Positions 1-9,405 of a DNA stretch of 64,000 nucleotides are shown here, piece after piece. The notes below the pieces were generated by a model. It was not told the DNA's origin, made no database searches, and was given only the letters and a program-made list of their open reading frames with translations. Positions within the stretch are counted from its first letter, which is position 1. Each line of letters starts with the position of its first letter. The DNA is from Ahaetulla prasina (taxonomy: Eukaryota; Chordata; Lepidosauria; Squamata; Colubridae), in assembly GCF_028640845.1 (NCBI RefSeq), contig NC_080540.1:226532794-226596793 (forward strand), read 5' to 3'. A program made the position numbers and the translations under genes.

Positions 1-8
1 ATCTAAGG

Positions 9-104
9 CAGGGGTCTCCAACCTTGGTCTCTTTGAGACTTGTGGACTTCAGCTCTGGGAGTTGAAGTCCACAAGTCTTAAAGGGACCAAGGTTGGAGGC
101 CCTG
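9..104. mobile_element. Palindromic hAT-type MITE, 96 bp
   Basis: The element starts CAGGGGTCTCC and ends GGAGGCCCTG, and most of its length is self-complementary around a centre near position 55. It is flanked by perfect 8-bp direct repeats ATCTAAGG at 1-8 and 105-112. Eight-base target duplications and short CAG...CTG ends are the hallmark of hAT transposons, so this is a non-autonomous copy with no coding capacity. Confidence 0.85.
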
Positions 105-306
105 ATCTAAGGAATCATTTCTATTAAACCTCAGATTTCCCCAACTCCCTACCCTTGTTCCTCTGAATTTAAAAGATCATTTGGATACATAAGAGCTCTG
201 CCTTCAGAAAGCAAAGAGGGCTGATTTGCCTGATAAAGTGAATAACTGAAAAGTCGAACAAGGACATGAAGGAAAGGTAGATGCTGGAGGCCACATTAAC
301 CTAGCC

Positions 307-542
307 CCGTGATGGTGAACCTATGGCAGGCGTGCCAGAGGTGGCACGCCGAGCCCTCTCTGTGGGCATGCACACCATCACCAGCTGCTCTTCTGGTTTC
401 TGGCGGGTACATGCGAACTGGCCAGTTGCTCTTTGTGAGCACCCGAGCACCAGAAATCCAAAGACCATGTGACAGAGCGCGCATGTTCTGGTGCACGCAT
501 TCCAGTTTGGGCACTCGGTGCCAAAAAAGTTTGCTATCACTG
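307..542. mobile_element. hAT-type MITE, 236 bp
   Basis: The ends are inverted (CCGTGATGGTGAACC at the left, complement of GCTATCACTG at the right). The flanks ACCTAGCC (299-306) and ACTTAGCC (543-550) match at 7 of 8 bases, consistent with an aged 8-bp target duplication. The interior is GC-richer than its surroundings. Short open frames here are not genes. Confidence 0.8.
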
Positions 543-550
543 ACTTAGCC

Positions 551-1554
551 TTGTTCATTTTGCTTCCAACTGTTAAAAATGTTGTACGTGTTGGGGAAGT
601 GTTATTTTTATATGCTTTGGTGGCAAGAACGCCAAAGTCAGGGCTGAATTGATAAAAGGGAATCATCAGTATGATTATATTACACATGGCAGCTTTAGCA
701 GTGAGAGCAGCATTGTTGGTGACCCGGTGGTGATGGTGGAGAACAAGGCAGGAAAAGACAGATACTGTCTGTATTCCAATAAGGCTTTGATTCTGCATGA
801 GTCAGGAGCCCTCAAAGGCAGACAATTTTGTGCATTTTTCAGACTGCTTTTCTTTGTCTGTGGAGCTGCATACATTTCTGTCAACCATACAGCGTCACCT
901 GCAAACCAGCATTGACAATGCCATGACAGCTTCTAAAACTTTTTTACCACTCCTAGAAAAGCCGCTTGCATTTTTTTCCCCTCCAGATGTAGTTGATGTA
1001 CCGGCATGTTCACCTTCTATGCATGGACATTCATTTCCTCATCAGAGAATTATCCGAGCACACGCACATGCGTGTCCATCGCATTCAATCCGACACCAAT
1101 TCTGCCGGTTGGCTATTCTCACGGACTGTTGCCATGCAACACAGATCGTTATTGGAATTGAGTGAACCTCTTTCCATAGGCAATTGTGGAGTTTGCTCTG
1201 CAAGGCTGATCTGTGCCATGGTGAACAGAAAACTTTTGAGGCTTTCTCAATATATTTGTCAATTGTTTAAATCAATGTTCCCTTTCAGCTACCCTTACAG
1301 CAGCCTATGGGGGTAAGGAATATTTCGAAAGCTGCCGGACAATATATAAAATAAATGAGGAAATGCTAGAAACTTATTTGCATTCGTTTTTGTGAAGGAA
1401 GGTGAAGGGCTGTTAATTTATGAAACACTGGATGCTGTGTGGCTGGTGCAGCCAGGAATTGGGCAGCTTGAAGCAAAAAGAGTGAGCACAGATTGATCCG
1501 CTGACTCGATGATCAGCCGTTGGCTGGTTTTGCTTGTGTTACACTTGCAAACAA
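551..1554. other. Intergenic, no feature recognised
   Basis: Single-copy-looking sequence. Short open frames on both strands overlap one another and lack any recognisable domain or splice structure. I see no gene or repeat here. Confidence 0.5.
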
Positions 1555-1787
1555 TAGCAATAGCATTTAGACTTATATACCCCTTCACAGTGCTTTTACG
1601 GCCCTCTCTAAGCAGTTTACAGAGTCAGCATATTGTCCCCAACAATCTGGGTCCTCATTTTACAAACCTCAGATGAATGGAAGGCTGAGCCAACCTTGAG
1701 CTGGTGGGATTCAAACTGCCAAATTGCAGGGAGCCAGCAAAAGTAGCCTGCAGTACTGCATTCTAACCACTGCGCCACCATGGCTCT
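1555..1787 (-). mobile_element. tRNA-derived squamate SINE
   Basis: Read on the minus strand from 1787 it begins AGAGCCATGGTGGCGCAGTGGTTAG, a tRNA-like box A region, followed by a box B-like TTTGAATCCCAC near 1704-1716. Its unrelated body contains AAAATGAGGACCCAGATTGTTGGGG and it ends with CTATTGCTATT. This is the abundant tRNA-headed SINE of squamate genomes. It is nearly full length. Confidence 0.85.
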
Positions 1788-2416
1788 ATACCATGCTCAA
1801 TACCATGCTAAAAGCATATGAAGTCTAAAAACGACATAAAAAATGTGATGAAATTACAGGTTGATAGTAAAATGTGTTGGGAATTATTTACAAATGGAAA
1901 GCAGACTTCTTTTTTTTGTAGTTGGCATCTTTTCAGCCTCTGAAAACCACAGGAGCTATAGAATTACTACTGTGACATTAAGGCCGAAAGCCTTATTTAC
2001 TTATTTACAAAGGCTGTGCAAAACCTCACAGGAGTGCTTGGACTTGATGAAGCTTTGAACAAAAAATCTCTTTGCCAAAGTTGCTTCACAAAACAAAAAG
2101 TTTTGGAACAGCAGAGGAAAGCGACGCTGTGAACTGTCTCCTCGTGGTCTTCTCCCACTGTCTCTGATGTTGGTTGAAGTTCTGGGATGAACATCTTAAA
2201 GAAATGCATCACATGTGTTGAAGATGGCTTGCCTGGGGCAATCTGGGCTTGTGATTAGTCCTGCAGGCTGGAAAGCTTTGACCATCCTACATTAGTCCAT
2301 GCACCCTGAAGGTCCTCCAGGCTAGGCAGCTTCAGTGGATGCTGAAATCTTGAAGATTTCTAGCCTCAAAAGTGCTGGGCAGGGATGGGAGAGGTAGGAG
2401 TTGAGAAGTATCCTTT
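1788..2416. other. Intergenic, no feature recognised
   Basis: No coding exon, RNA gene or known repeat family recognised. Overlapping short open frames on both strands (around 1861-2212) look like chance. Confidence 0.5.
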
Positions 2417-2572
2417 ATAAGGTAGGTAAAATGAGGACCCGGATTGTTGGGGGGGCAATAAGTTGACTTTGTAAATATACAAATAGAATGAGACTATTGC
2501 CTTACACACTGTAAGCCGCCCTGAGTCTTCGGAGAAGGGCGGGGTATAAATGTAAATAAAAAATAAAAATAA
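2417..2572 (+). mobile_element. SINE body joined to a CR1-type 3' tail
   Basis: The left half (AAAATGAGGACCCGGATTGTTGG) is the SINE body also seen on the minus strand at 1555-1787. The right half, GTAAGCCGCCCTGAGTCTTC then AGGGCGGGGTATAAATG and an A-rich tail, matches the 3' ends of the CR1 LINE copies at 14180-14240, 31800-31850 and 37310-37360. The tRNA head is missing, so the copy is 5'-truncated. A shared tail is what a SINE mobilised by a CR1 reverse transcriptase would have. Confidence 0.8.
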
Positions 2573-2638
2573 TTTTTAAAAAAGTACCTTCTCCTGCTCC
2601 ACAGGTTTAAGGGAATTTAATTGACTGACTGATTAGAT

Positions 2639-2767
2639 CAGGGCTGACAAACTCCCAGCCCGCAGGCCAGATGCGTCACATGCTGACCACACCCAGTTTA
2701 GCAAAGGGGGGGGGAGTCCCAACACATCACGTGATGCCGCCATGATGCCTTGAGTTTGACACCCCTG
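2639..2767. mobile_element. hAT-type MITE, 129 bp
   Basis: Ends CAGGGCTGACAAACTC and GAGTTTGACACCCCTG are near-perfect inverted repeats. Flanks GATTAGAT (2631-2638) and GATTAGGT (2768-2775) match at 7 of 8. A second member of the same subfamily lies at 53538-53672. Confidence 0.85.
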
Positions 2768-2775
2768 GATTAGGT

Positions 2776-3484
2776 GCTCTATCAGCTACCCAAACTGCTA
2801 TCTTCAGATGACTCAAAGATCTCTGCTTTGGCAAAGTGAAACACATTGCTTCCAGAGGCCAAATAGTTTGCTTCAAACAAAAGTAAATCTAGATAATTTT
2901 ATGCAAGTTTTTAGTGAAGAAGGGAGGAAGGAAATCTTGGCTTAGTGTGGGGACGCTATGATGTCATGAAACTGGGCCTCTGGATAATCAAATCATGTTT
3001 TAAATTCAGCACAGGAGGCAGTAGCCCCTCCCTCCCCCAATACCAACCCAAGGGAGATAGTGCTACTGCATTTAAGTCCTACTTGTAAGTTGTCCACTAG
3101 CATCTAATTGGTCACTGTGGGAACAAAACACTAGACTAATTGGGTCTGCTGGTTAAATCCAGCAGGACTTTCTTATGTTTGCCAAAATTGATTGTGAAGA
3201 ACTCCAGAAGGAGTTCTTTAAACTGGTGGATGGTCAACCAAATGGCTTATGCAGTTCAGTTTAAGTAAAGTATATGGGGATGCATCCTAAAACAAACATC
3301 CTAACTTCACATACGTATTTAAGGAGATCAATCTGCCTGAAACTAAATAGTAAGAAAACCTTAGGGACATAAAGGATAGCTTAATGAAGGTGCTGACTCG
3401 CTGAACAGCAGCTGGGAAAAAGGCAGAGTCTGTCATTAAGAAAGGCCAACTTTGTAATCTCCTTCTACAAACCAATGGCACATC
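2776..3484. other. Intergenic, mostly unannotated
   Basis: No gene recognised. The last 150 bases may be the eroded upstream continuation of the CR1 fragment that becomes recognisable at 3485. Confidence 0.4.
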
Positions 3485-3688
3485 TGCATCTAGAATATTG
3501 AGCACAGTTATGATCACCTCCTTTGAAAAAGGACATAATAGACCTGGAAAATGTGCAGAACTGGGCAATTAAATTGATTAAAGGATTTGTACACTTTCCT
3601 CACAAAAGAATTCAGCATTTGGGAATTTTAGGTCGGAAAAACCTGACTAAGAGGATGGAAATGATTGAGTTGCTCAAACTGGCATGAT
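3485..3688 (+). mobile_element. CR1/L3-type LINE relic, end of ORF2
   Basis: Conceptual translation gives the conserved C-terminal stretch of CR1-family ORF2: LEY-AQ, then LKKDIIDLENVQNWAIKLIKG, then HLGILGRKNLTKRMEMIELLKL. In-frame stops are present, so it is long dead. It is interrupted on its 3' side by a SINE (3692) and a hAT element (3841); the likely continuation resumes near 4340. Confidence 0.7.
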
Positions 3689-3691
3689 GCG

Positions 3692-3828
3692 GACGAACTG
3701 GTTTGGTCTAGTGATTAAGGGTCCACTCGAGAAACCAGGAGACTATGAGTTGTAGTCTGCCTTAGGCATAAAAAGCTGTTTGGATGGCTTTGGGTTAGTC
3801 TCTCTTTCACCCCAGGTTGTTGCTGCAG
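3692..3828 (+). mobile_element. tRNA-derived SINE, 5' part
   Basis: It begins with the tRNA-like head ACTGGTTTGGTCTAGTGATTAAGG and continues AGAAACCAGGAGACTATGAGTT and CTGCCTTAGGCATAAAAAGC, a squamate SINE head also present at 41457 and, inverted, at 42474-42593. It is truncated just before the hAT element at 3841. Confidence 0.75.
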
Positions 3829-3840
3829 AGGAGGAAGGAC

Positions 3841-4101
3841 CAGGGGTGAAATCCAGCAGGTTCTGACAGGTTCTAGAGAATCGATAGCGGAAATTTTGAG
3901 CTGTTTGGAGTATTGGCAAATACCACCTCTGGCTGGCCCCAGAGTGGGGTGGGAATGTGGATTTTGCAGTATCCTTCCCCTGGAGTGAGGTGGGAATGGA
4001 ATTTTTGCAGTATCCTTCCCCTGCCACGCCCACTAAGCCATGCCCACTAAGCCACACCACGCCCACAAAACCATAGTAAAAAAAATTGGATTTCACCACT
4101 G
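3841..4101. mobile_element. hAT-type element with internal minisatellite
   Basis: Inverted ends CAGGGGTGAAATCC and GGATTTCACCACTG are flanked by perfect 8-bp duplications GGAAGGAC at 3833-3840 and 4102-4109. The interior carries about two units of a repeat built on GGAATG..TTTTGCAGTATCCTTCCCC, the same unit that is expanded in the copy at 31532-33665. Non-autonomous. Confidence 0.9.
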
Positions 4102-4281
4102 GGAAGGACTATTAGATATGTTCATTATCGTGAGTTCTTTATAAAAACAATAAAATCAGGATTTTAAAAACCTTTTTTTAAAATCATCAGGTTAAGTTTT
4201 TCTTCCTGTCTGAAAAGCCTAGGACAGGGTCATCCAACAAAGTTGTCTGGAAACAAAGAAGTAGACAAAAGGAAAGTATGT

Positions 4282-4321
4282 ATTGTATTGGCATATGGCA
4301 TTCTCCATATGCCAATACAAT
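4282..4321. repeat. Perfect 17-bp palindrome, 6-base loop
   Basis: Arm ATTGTATTGGCATATGG (4282-4298) is followed by CATTCT and then its exact reverse complement (4305-4321). It would form a perfect hairpin as DNA or RNA. No promoter or coding context is visible, and flanking target duplications are not evident. Confidence 0.8.
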
Positions 4322-4339
4322 TCACTCTTGGCATTCATT

Positions 4340-4605
4340 AGTGAATGATATAGTGATGGTTAGTAACTTGGGTGGTTTTAAAATGGGATTAGATAAATTC
4401 ACGGAGGACAAATGTATCCTAAGTTATCAACCTGGAAGACTAGTGTTAGCCTGGAGGCAAGCATGCCTCAGATACAGGTTGCCAAGGATGTGTCCCTATC
4501 TCTTGCTTGTTGAGAATGTGTCTTTATTGTTGGACACTGCTGGAACATTGTGGGGGAAAAATCTTGGTCTATTGCAGCAGGTCCATATTTGTATTCATGT
4601 GTTCC
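4340..4605 (+). mobile_element. Old CR1/L3-type LINE 3' region
   Basis: The stretch GGTTTTAAAATGGGATTAGATAAATTCA, a downstream CCTGGAGGCAAG, and the final TTGGTCTATTGCAGCAGG correspond in order to the 3' untranslated region of old CR1/L3-like LINEs. It is heavily diverged and is probably the continuation of the relic at 3485-3688. Confidence 0.5.
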
Positions 4606-7143
4606 ATTATTGCTGAACTAAAAGTCTATATTTGGTCTCTTAAAGACAAGGTCATTTAGGATGATATGTTGCAATAATTTAGCCTTTTAGGTCTAACTTG
4701 CACTGCATGGCTAAAGAACAGAAAAGCTGGGGTTGCCAAATGATCCTTTCGGAGGGATGAAAATACCGAAAAGGAGGAAGAAATGAAAAGGGAACAATTT
4801 TCCTATAAGGAAATGTGAAAATGTGAGGTTTTTCGGTCAGAAAACAGGCGAGTAAGTAAGTAAGTAAGATCTTTAATGATGCATGTTGCGAAGAAAGTGG
4901 AAAGCATTTTTTCCCCACGCTGAAGGCTAGAGTCCTCCAAAGAAGCAGGGCAGAAGATCAGTCTAAAGAAAAAAAATTCTCCGTACAGTTCACAGTGCAA
5001 TTGTAGCATTACCTTCCAGAGGATGGGAGATGGCCGTAGCCTCTGGCTTTAAAAGGGAATTTATAGAAACAAGCTTTTTGTAGCTCCATTGTGATTTTTC
5101 TGAAGAATAGAGACATCATGTGCCAGATTTTTGTTTCAAGAAGAGTGGACCACCGCCCTCAATTCCCAGTTGGCAATAGACCCAAACTCTTAAAATAGAA
5201 ACATTCGGGAATAGCTACATAGAAGTAATAATGAAGCCAGAATTACAAAGAGTGTTTTGTAAGAAAATTATAGGTATGTTTGTTCTGAAGGACAAAGTAG
5301 TTAAGTTGGCGCAGCTGTTTTAATCCTGAGAATCAGGTCCAGCATTGAGTCATGGGCTACATTGCAGCATATGCATATTATTGTTTACACATGCCAATTT
5401 ATACATATAGACATCATTTACCTGGCTGAAAATCCGTTTTGGCCTTTTGCAGGAAACAGAAAACATGCACTTATGACTTGTGGTTTTAACAATTAGGGGA
5501 AAAAATGGATAATGGTGAAAAGTGAAGGTTTTTTAAAATTTTGCAATCATAGAATGACAAAACTTTGTAATCATATTTGCTGCAAAAGAAATTCTTCTGT
5601 TTATCCTTTCTTTCTGCACTTTTCTTTTTTCTTTCTCTCTCTCTTATCTTTTCTGTATTAGTTTGTGTCAGTTTTCATGTTCCCTTTGAAATTTTTAATA
5701 ATACACACACACATACACATCATAATGTTATTTGGAGTGGGGAAAACATCTCCCTCAAACCAACAAGCTTGTTGTAGATTGCATTAAAATTGGCATGTTA
5801 AGGTCAATTGTTTTATTTTGTTGTGTTGAAGTGTTTTTAATCAGTGAACAGTGGATTTACATTCTATCCAGGAAAGGAATAAATAATAGTGAGGTGACTG
5901 TCCCCAAATTCAGTGGCAAATGGTTCGGTTGATGAAACCAAATCTTGTCTCGCATGCGTTGAAGGGTCCCACAGAGGCCCTTAATTGAACTGGAGAAGAC
6001 GCAATGAAAGCTCAAGTGCACCTCCATTCCATACAGCTCATGGATTTAATTGAAAAATGCAGTCAAAAGGTTTTCATTTTATTTTTAAAATGGAGTAATT
6101 CATCACACCTACTCACTCTCCTCCTTTCTAGTGACAGAAAGATTTGTTAATGGGGGGGAAGAAAAGGAAACCTTGGCAGGCTTGATATAAAACTAAAATC
6201 CTCTACAAGGCCCAGAGAAATGAATCTCTTTTTTGTTTTGAAGATTTTTTTACAGGATTCTTCTATTGGAGATGCTGTGGCTATCAAAAATGAGTCTGAT
6301 CTCCATTTAGTTTATACCAGCAAGATCTGCAGGGAGATGTTGCAGCATAGGAAATTTCTGTTCAGGTTGTCCATCATTTAATTCCCCATCTGCTCTCCCT
6401 TCCTGTTTAGGAGTTTTCTGCCAATAGTCATTATTCCTTACCATTATTCCATACTAAGCAAGCTGCTTTTAGGTAATTGGTATTCTAATAAACCAGCAAA
6501 TATCCAAAAACCTCACAAATACAATTAGCATAGTTTTCATTTGACTGGGAAAAAAGACACTCAATTTAGGGTTTTGGGGTTTTTTTGCCCAACACAGCTT
6601 TTATACTTACGCAGATTTGGGAGTTTTTCAACAACATGCTAATGTCTCTAGACTGCTTTGGCTATATGAATTGAAAATTATTTCTGTGGGCAGAATACAG
6701 TCAGGGGAATTGGAATATGGGCTGAACTTTCTTAAGAATTCCAAAAAAGCAGTGAAAAATAATTACAAGATACTAAAGAAAAGTCGCATCTATTTATCTT
6801 TGGTTTCTTAAACTTTTGCTAAAGTTCAACTGATAACAAATAAAGGACATGATTAGCTCTTTCCCTAATAACATAATATTGTCAAAAAAGTTTTAATTCA
6901 TCATGTCAACTTTCTTTAACAAAGTGCCTGTATCTAAATTAAATCTAATTCTTTTGCAAACCTACATTTGGATAGATAACATTTCTTTCTCATGACAAAT
7001 TTTCTATGGTTTTCATGTTATTGCAAACTTCAAATGCTGATTTTCAATCCTTTAATAGCATCCCACAAGCAATGACATTTTTGTGTTTTTATTTAAGAAA
7101 TCGATCAAACTCTCCCCCTATCATGCTAGGCTTTCTATAGAGG
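4606..7143. other. Intergenic, no gene recognised
   Basis: AT-rich sequence with short simple repeats: AAGT repeats near 4850-4868, a CT run near 5630-5645 and an AC run near 5703-5720. Open frames of 60-80 codons are low-complexity or overlap others, and none shows a domain. Confidence 0.5.
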
Positions 7144-7151
7144 CTATGGTC

Positions 7152-7648
7152 CATGGGTGAAATGCTCCCAGTTCCGACCGGATCATGGGATCCGGTAGCA
7201 ATGGGGACAGGTAGTTCAGAGAACTGGTAGCAAAAATCCCTGCCCCCTCCCCACTGCCCAGCCTCGCTGTTCCTCTTCTCTGTCCCTGAAGCTCTTGGTG
7301 GTGATATAGCTGCAAACGGCCTTAAATGACTGCCGCGGCACTTCACTACAGCTGATCAGCGTTGTAGGCAACTAGTAGACCAGTGCCTCTATTTTTAAAG
7401 AAGGTAGACCGGTGCCTGCCAAAAAAAGGCACTTGGTAGACCGGGGCCTCTATTTTTAAAGAAGGTAGACCGGGGCCTCTATTTTTAAAGAAGGTAGACC
7501 GGTGCCTCCCAAGTTTTGTACACTTTTATTATTTTTATTATTTATTATTATTGACCATACCCATTCAGTCACCTGACCACCAAGCCACACCCACCAATTA
7601 AGCCACACCCACAGAACTGATAGGGAAAATTTTTAGATTTCACCTTTG
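7152..7648. mobile_element. hAT-type element with internal tandem repeats
   Basis: It starts CATGGGTGAAATGC and ends GATTTCACCTTTG. Flanks CTATGGTC (7144-7151) and CCATGATC (7649-7656) match at 6 of 8, suggesting an old duplication. Near 7370-7510 are four to five units of a repeat containing GGTAGACCGGTGCCTC and TATTTTTAAAGAA. Non-coding. Confidence 0.75.
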
Positions 7649-7656
7649 CCATGATC

Positions 7657-9013
7657 AAATATATTTCATTTGATAATCACAACATCGTTGATGATTTCAT
7701 AAATGAACACCCCATCACTGATAAATAAGACTACAAACAGAACATTTTAATGTATTTCACAATTTTGCTCTGGGTATGAGTCTTCACATTAAAGATAATG
7801 TCTTCTGAACTCTGCAAAATGTTCCACTCCATTTTAGCCTCCCATTGGTGCACAGAATTGGCCAGAGTCATTTTAAAGTCAGAGTAATTTTTTTTCCCAA
7901 TCGATATAAGGAGCCCTCTAGGATATGAACAATTGTGCTTGGCATTTCCTCAAATGTTTACCTAATCTTGCTCATGGGAACATCTCTCCAAAATATTTGA
8001 TTTAGCTAACCGTATGGCAATGATTTTCATACTTGGAAAAAAAAGGAAAACTATTTTGCTTGATTGGCTTTGCATCAAAGCTGAAAGGAAATATTTTTAT
8101 GAGGTCCTTATGAGCCGTCATGATTTTCATATGAGATGAGACTTTTCCATCTCTTTCCTCTTCTCTTGCCTTTCTTTGTGTCCTACCTAATGAAGAGATC
8201 TGACAATCCCAAATACCCACGTTTCTTTTGAGAATTTCTTTTAATTCTTTGAATTAAATAACAAAGTATTAGACCAGTTGTGAACATTTTTTACAGGTCT
8301 AATAACTTAGATATATTTTTAAATGCAGAAATTGAATTGCTATTCTGATGCCCACTGTGACAAAGGCATTTTAAAAAATATATGTACATGTTGCTTTACT
8401 TCCTGTTACCTTAGTTTTACCTATATAAACTCTAAACTGACATAGCTAGAGATGTTTCTTAGTACCTAGAGAATCGGGGGTGAGGGTAGGAAGCAACGGA
8501 CATTATGAATGAATGCATGTGATCAATAAGCTGCTTCTGGAATCTTTCTGAGCTCTAATTGAAAGAGCTGCTAAACTGTTTGTCGAATTGTTCTGAGATA
8601 GGGAAAAAAACATCTTGTTATTCCTCAGCATCTTTGGACATTGAAAGATAGAAACCTAGCATAGGCACCTGCTGCCATAGATATGAACTATAGTCATATT
8701 TTCTCATTCTTAGAATTGTCTTTCCTTTTACTATGTTGTTATAGGATATTTTTTGCATGGGAAGCAAACAAATTCCATTTCTACTTTCAACTGTCTCGCC
8801 GCCCAAAGTAGCTTGCCAGAAATAATGGTCTACAACTGCCAGAATAACAAATCAATATTAGGAATTGCAGTTTCCAATGTCATCCTATCAGCAGATAAAC
8901 ATTTTAAATTTTGTAAGGTACTTGAGTCAGCTATGTGTGAGTTGAGCAGCTATTTAAATTTGTTAAACAAATTAACAGTAGATAAATCTGATCATGGAAT
9001 GTGGTGTTAGAAA
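7657..9013. other. Intergenic, no feature recognised
   Basis: No gene, RNA or repeat family recognised on either strand. Confidence 0.5.
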
Positions 9014-9021
9014 GTGAAGAA

Positions 9022-9077
<56 letters not shown>

Positions 9078-9284
9078 AGGAAGGAAGGAAGGAAGGAAGG
9101 AAGGAAGGAAGGAAGGAAGGAAGGGGGGAGAGAGAGAGAGAAAGGAAGGAAGGAAGGAAGGAAGAAAAAAGAAAGAAAGAAGAGAGAGAAGGAAGGAAGG
9201 GAAAGAAAGAAGGAAAGAAAGAAAGAAAGAAAAAGGAAGGAGGGAAGTGAGAGAGAGAAAGGAAGGAAGGAAGGAAGGAAGGGA

Positions 9285-9348
<64 letters not shown>

Positions 9349-9405
9349 AAAAGGAAGGAGGGAAGTGAGAGAGAGAGAGGAAGCAAGCAAGCAAGCAAGC
9401 TAGCT
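9014..9405. repeat. Purine-only microsatellite (GAAA/GGAA)n, 390 bp
   Basis: Blocks of GAAA, GGAA and GA repeats form an almost pure purine tract, ending in AAGC and TAGC repeats. The long Lys/Glu/Arg-rich or Phe/Leu/Ser-rich open frames on both strands come from the repeat and are not genes. Confidence 0.95.

Noticed and set aside
297..1316. Several 60-165-codon open frames near the window start
   Set aside because: They overlap a hAT MITE or each other on both strands, with no domain, no splice-consistent boundaries and no homology I recognise.
1555..1787. A functional tRNA gene
   Set aside because: Box A- and box B-like motifs are part of a SINE head. No cloverleaf with an anticodon stem is evident.
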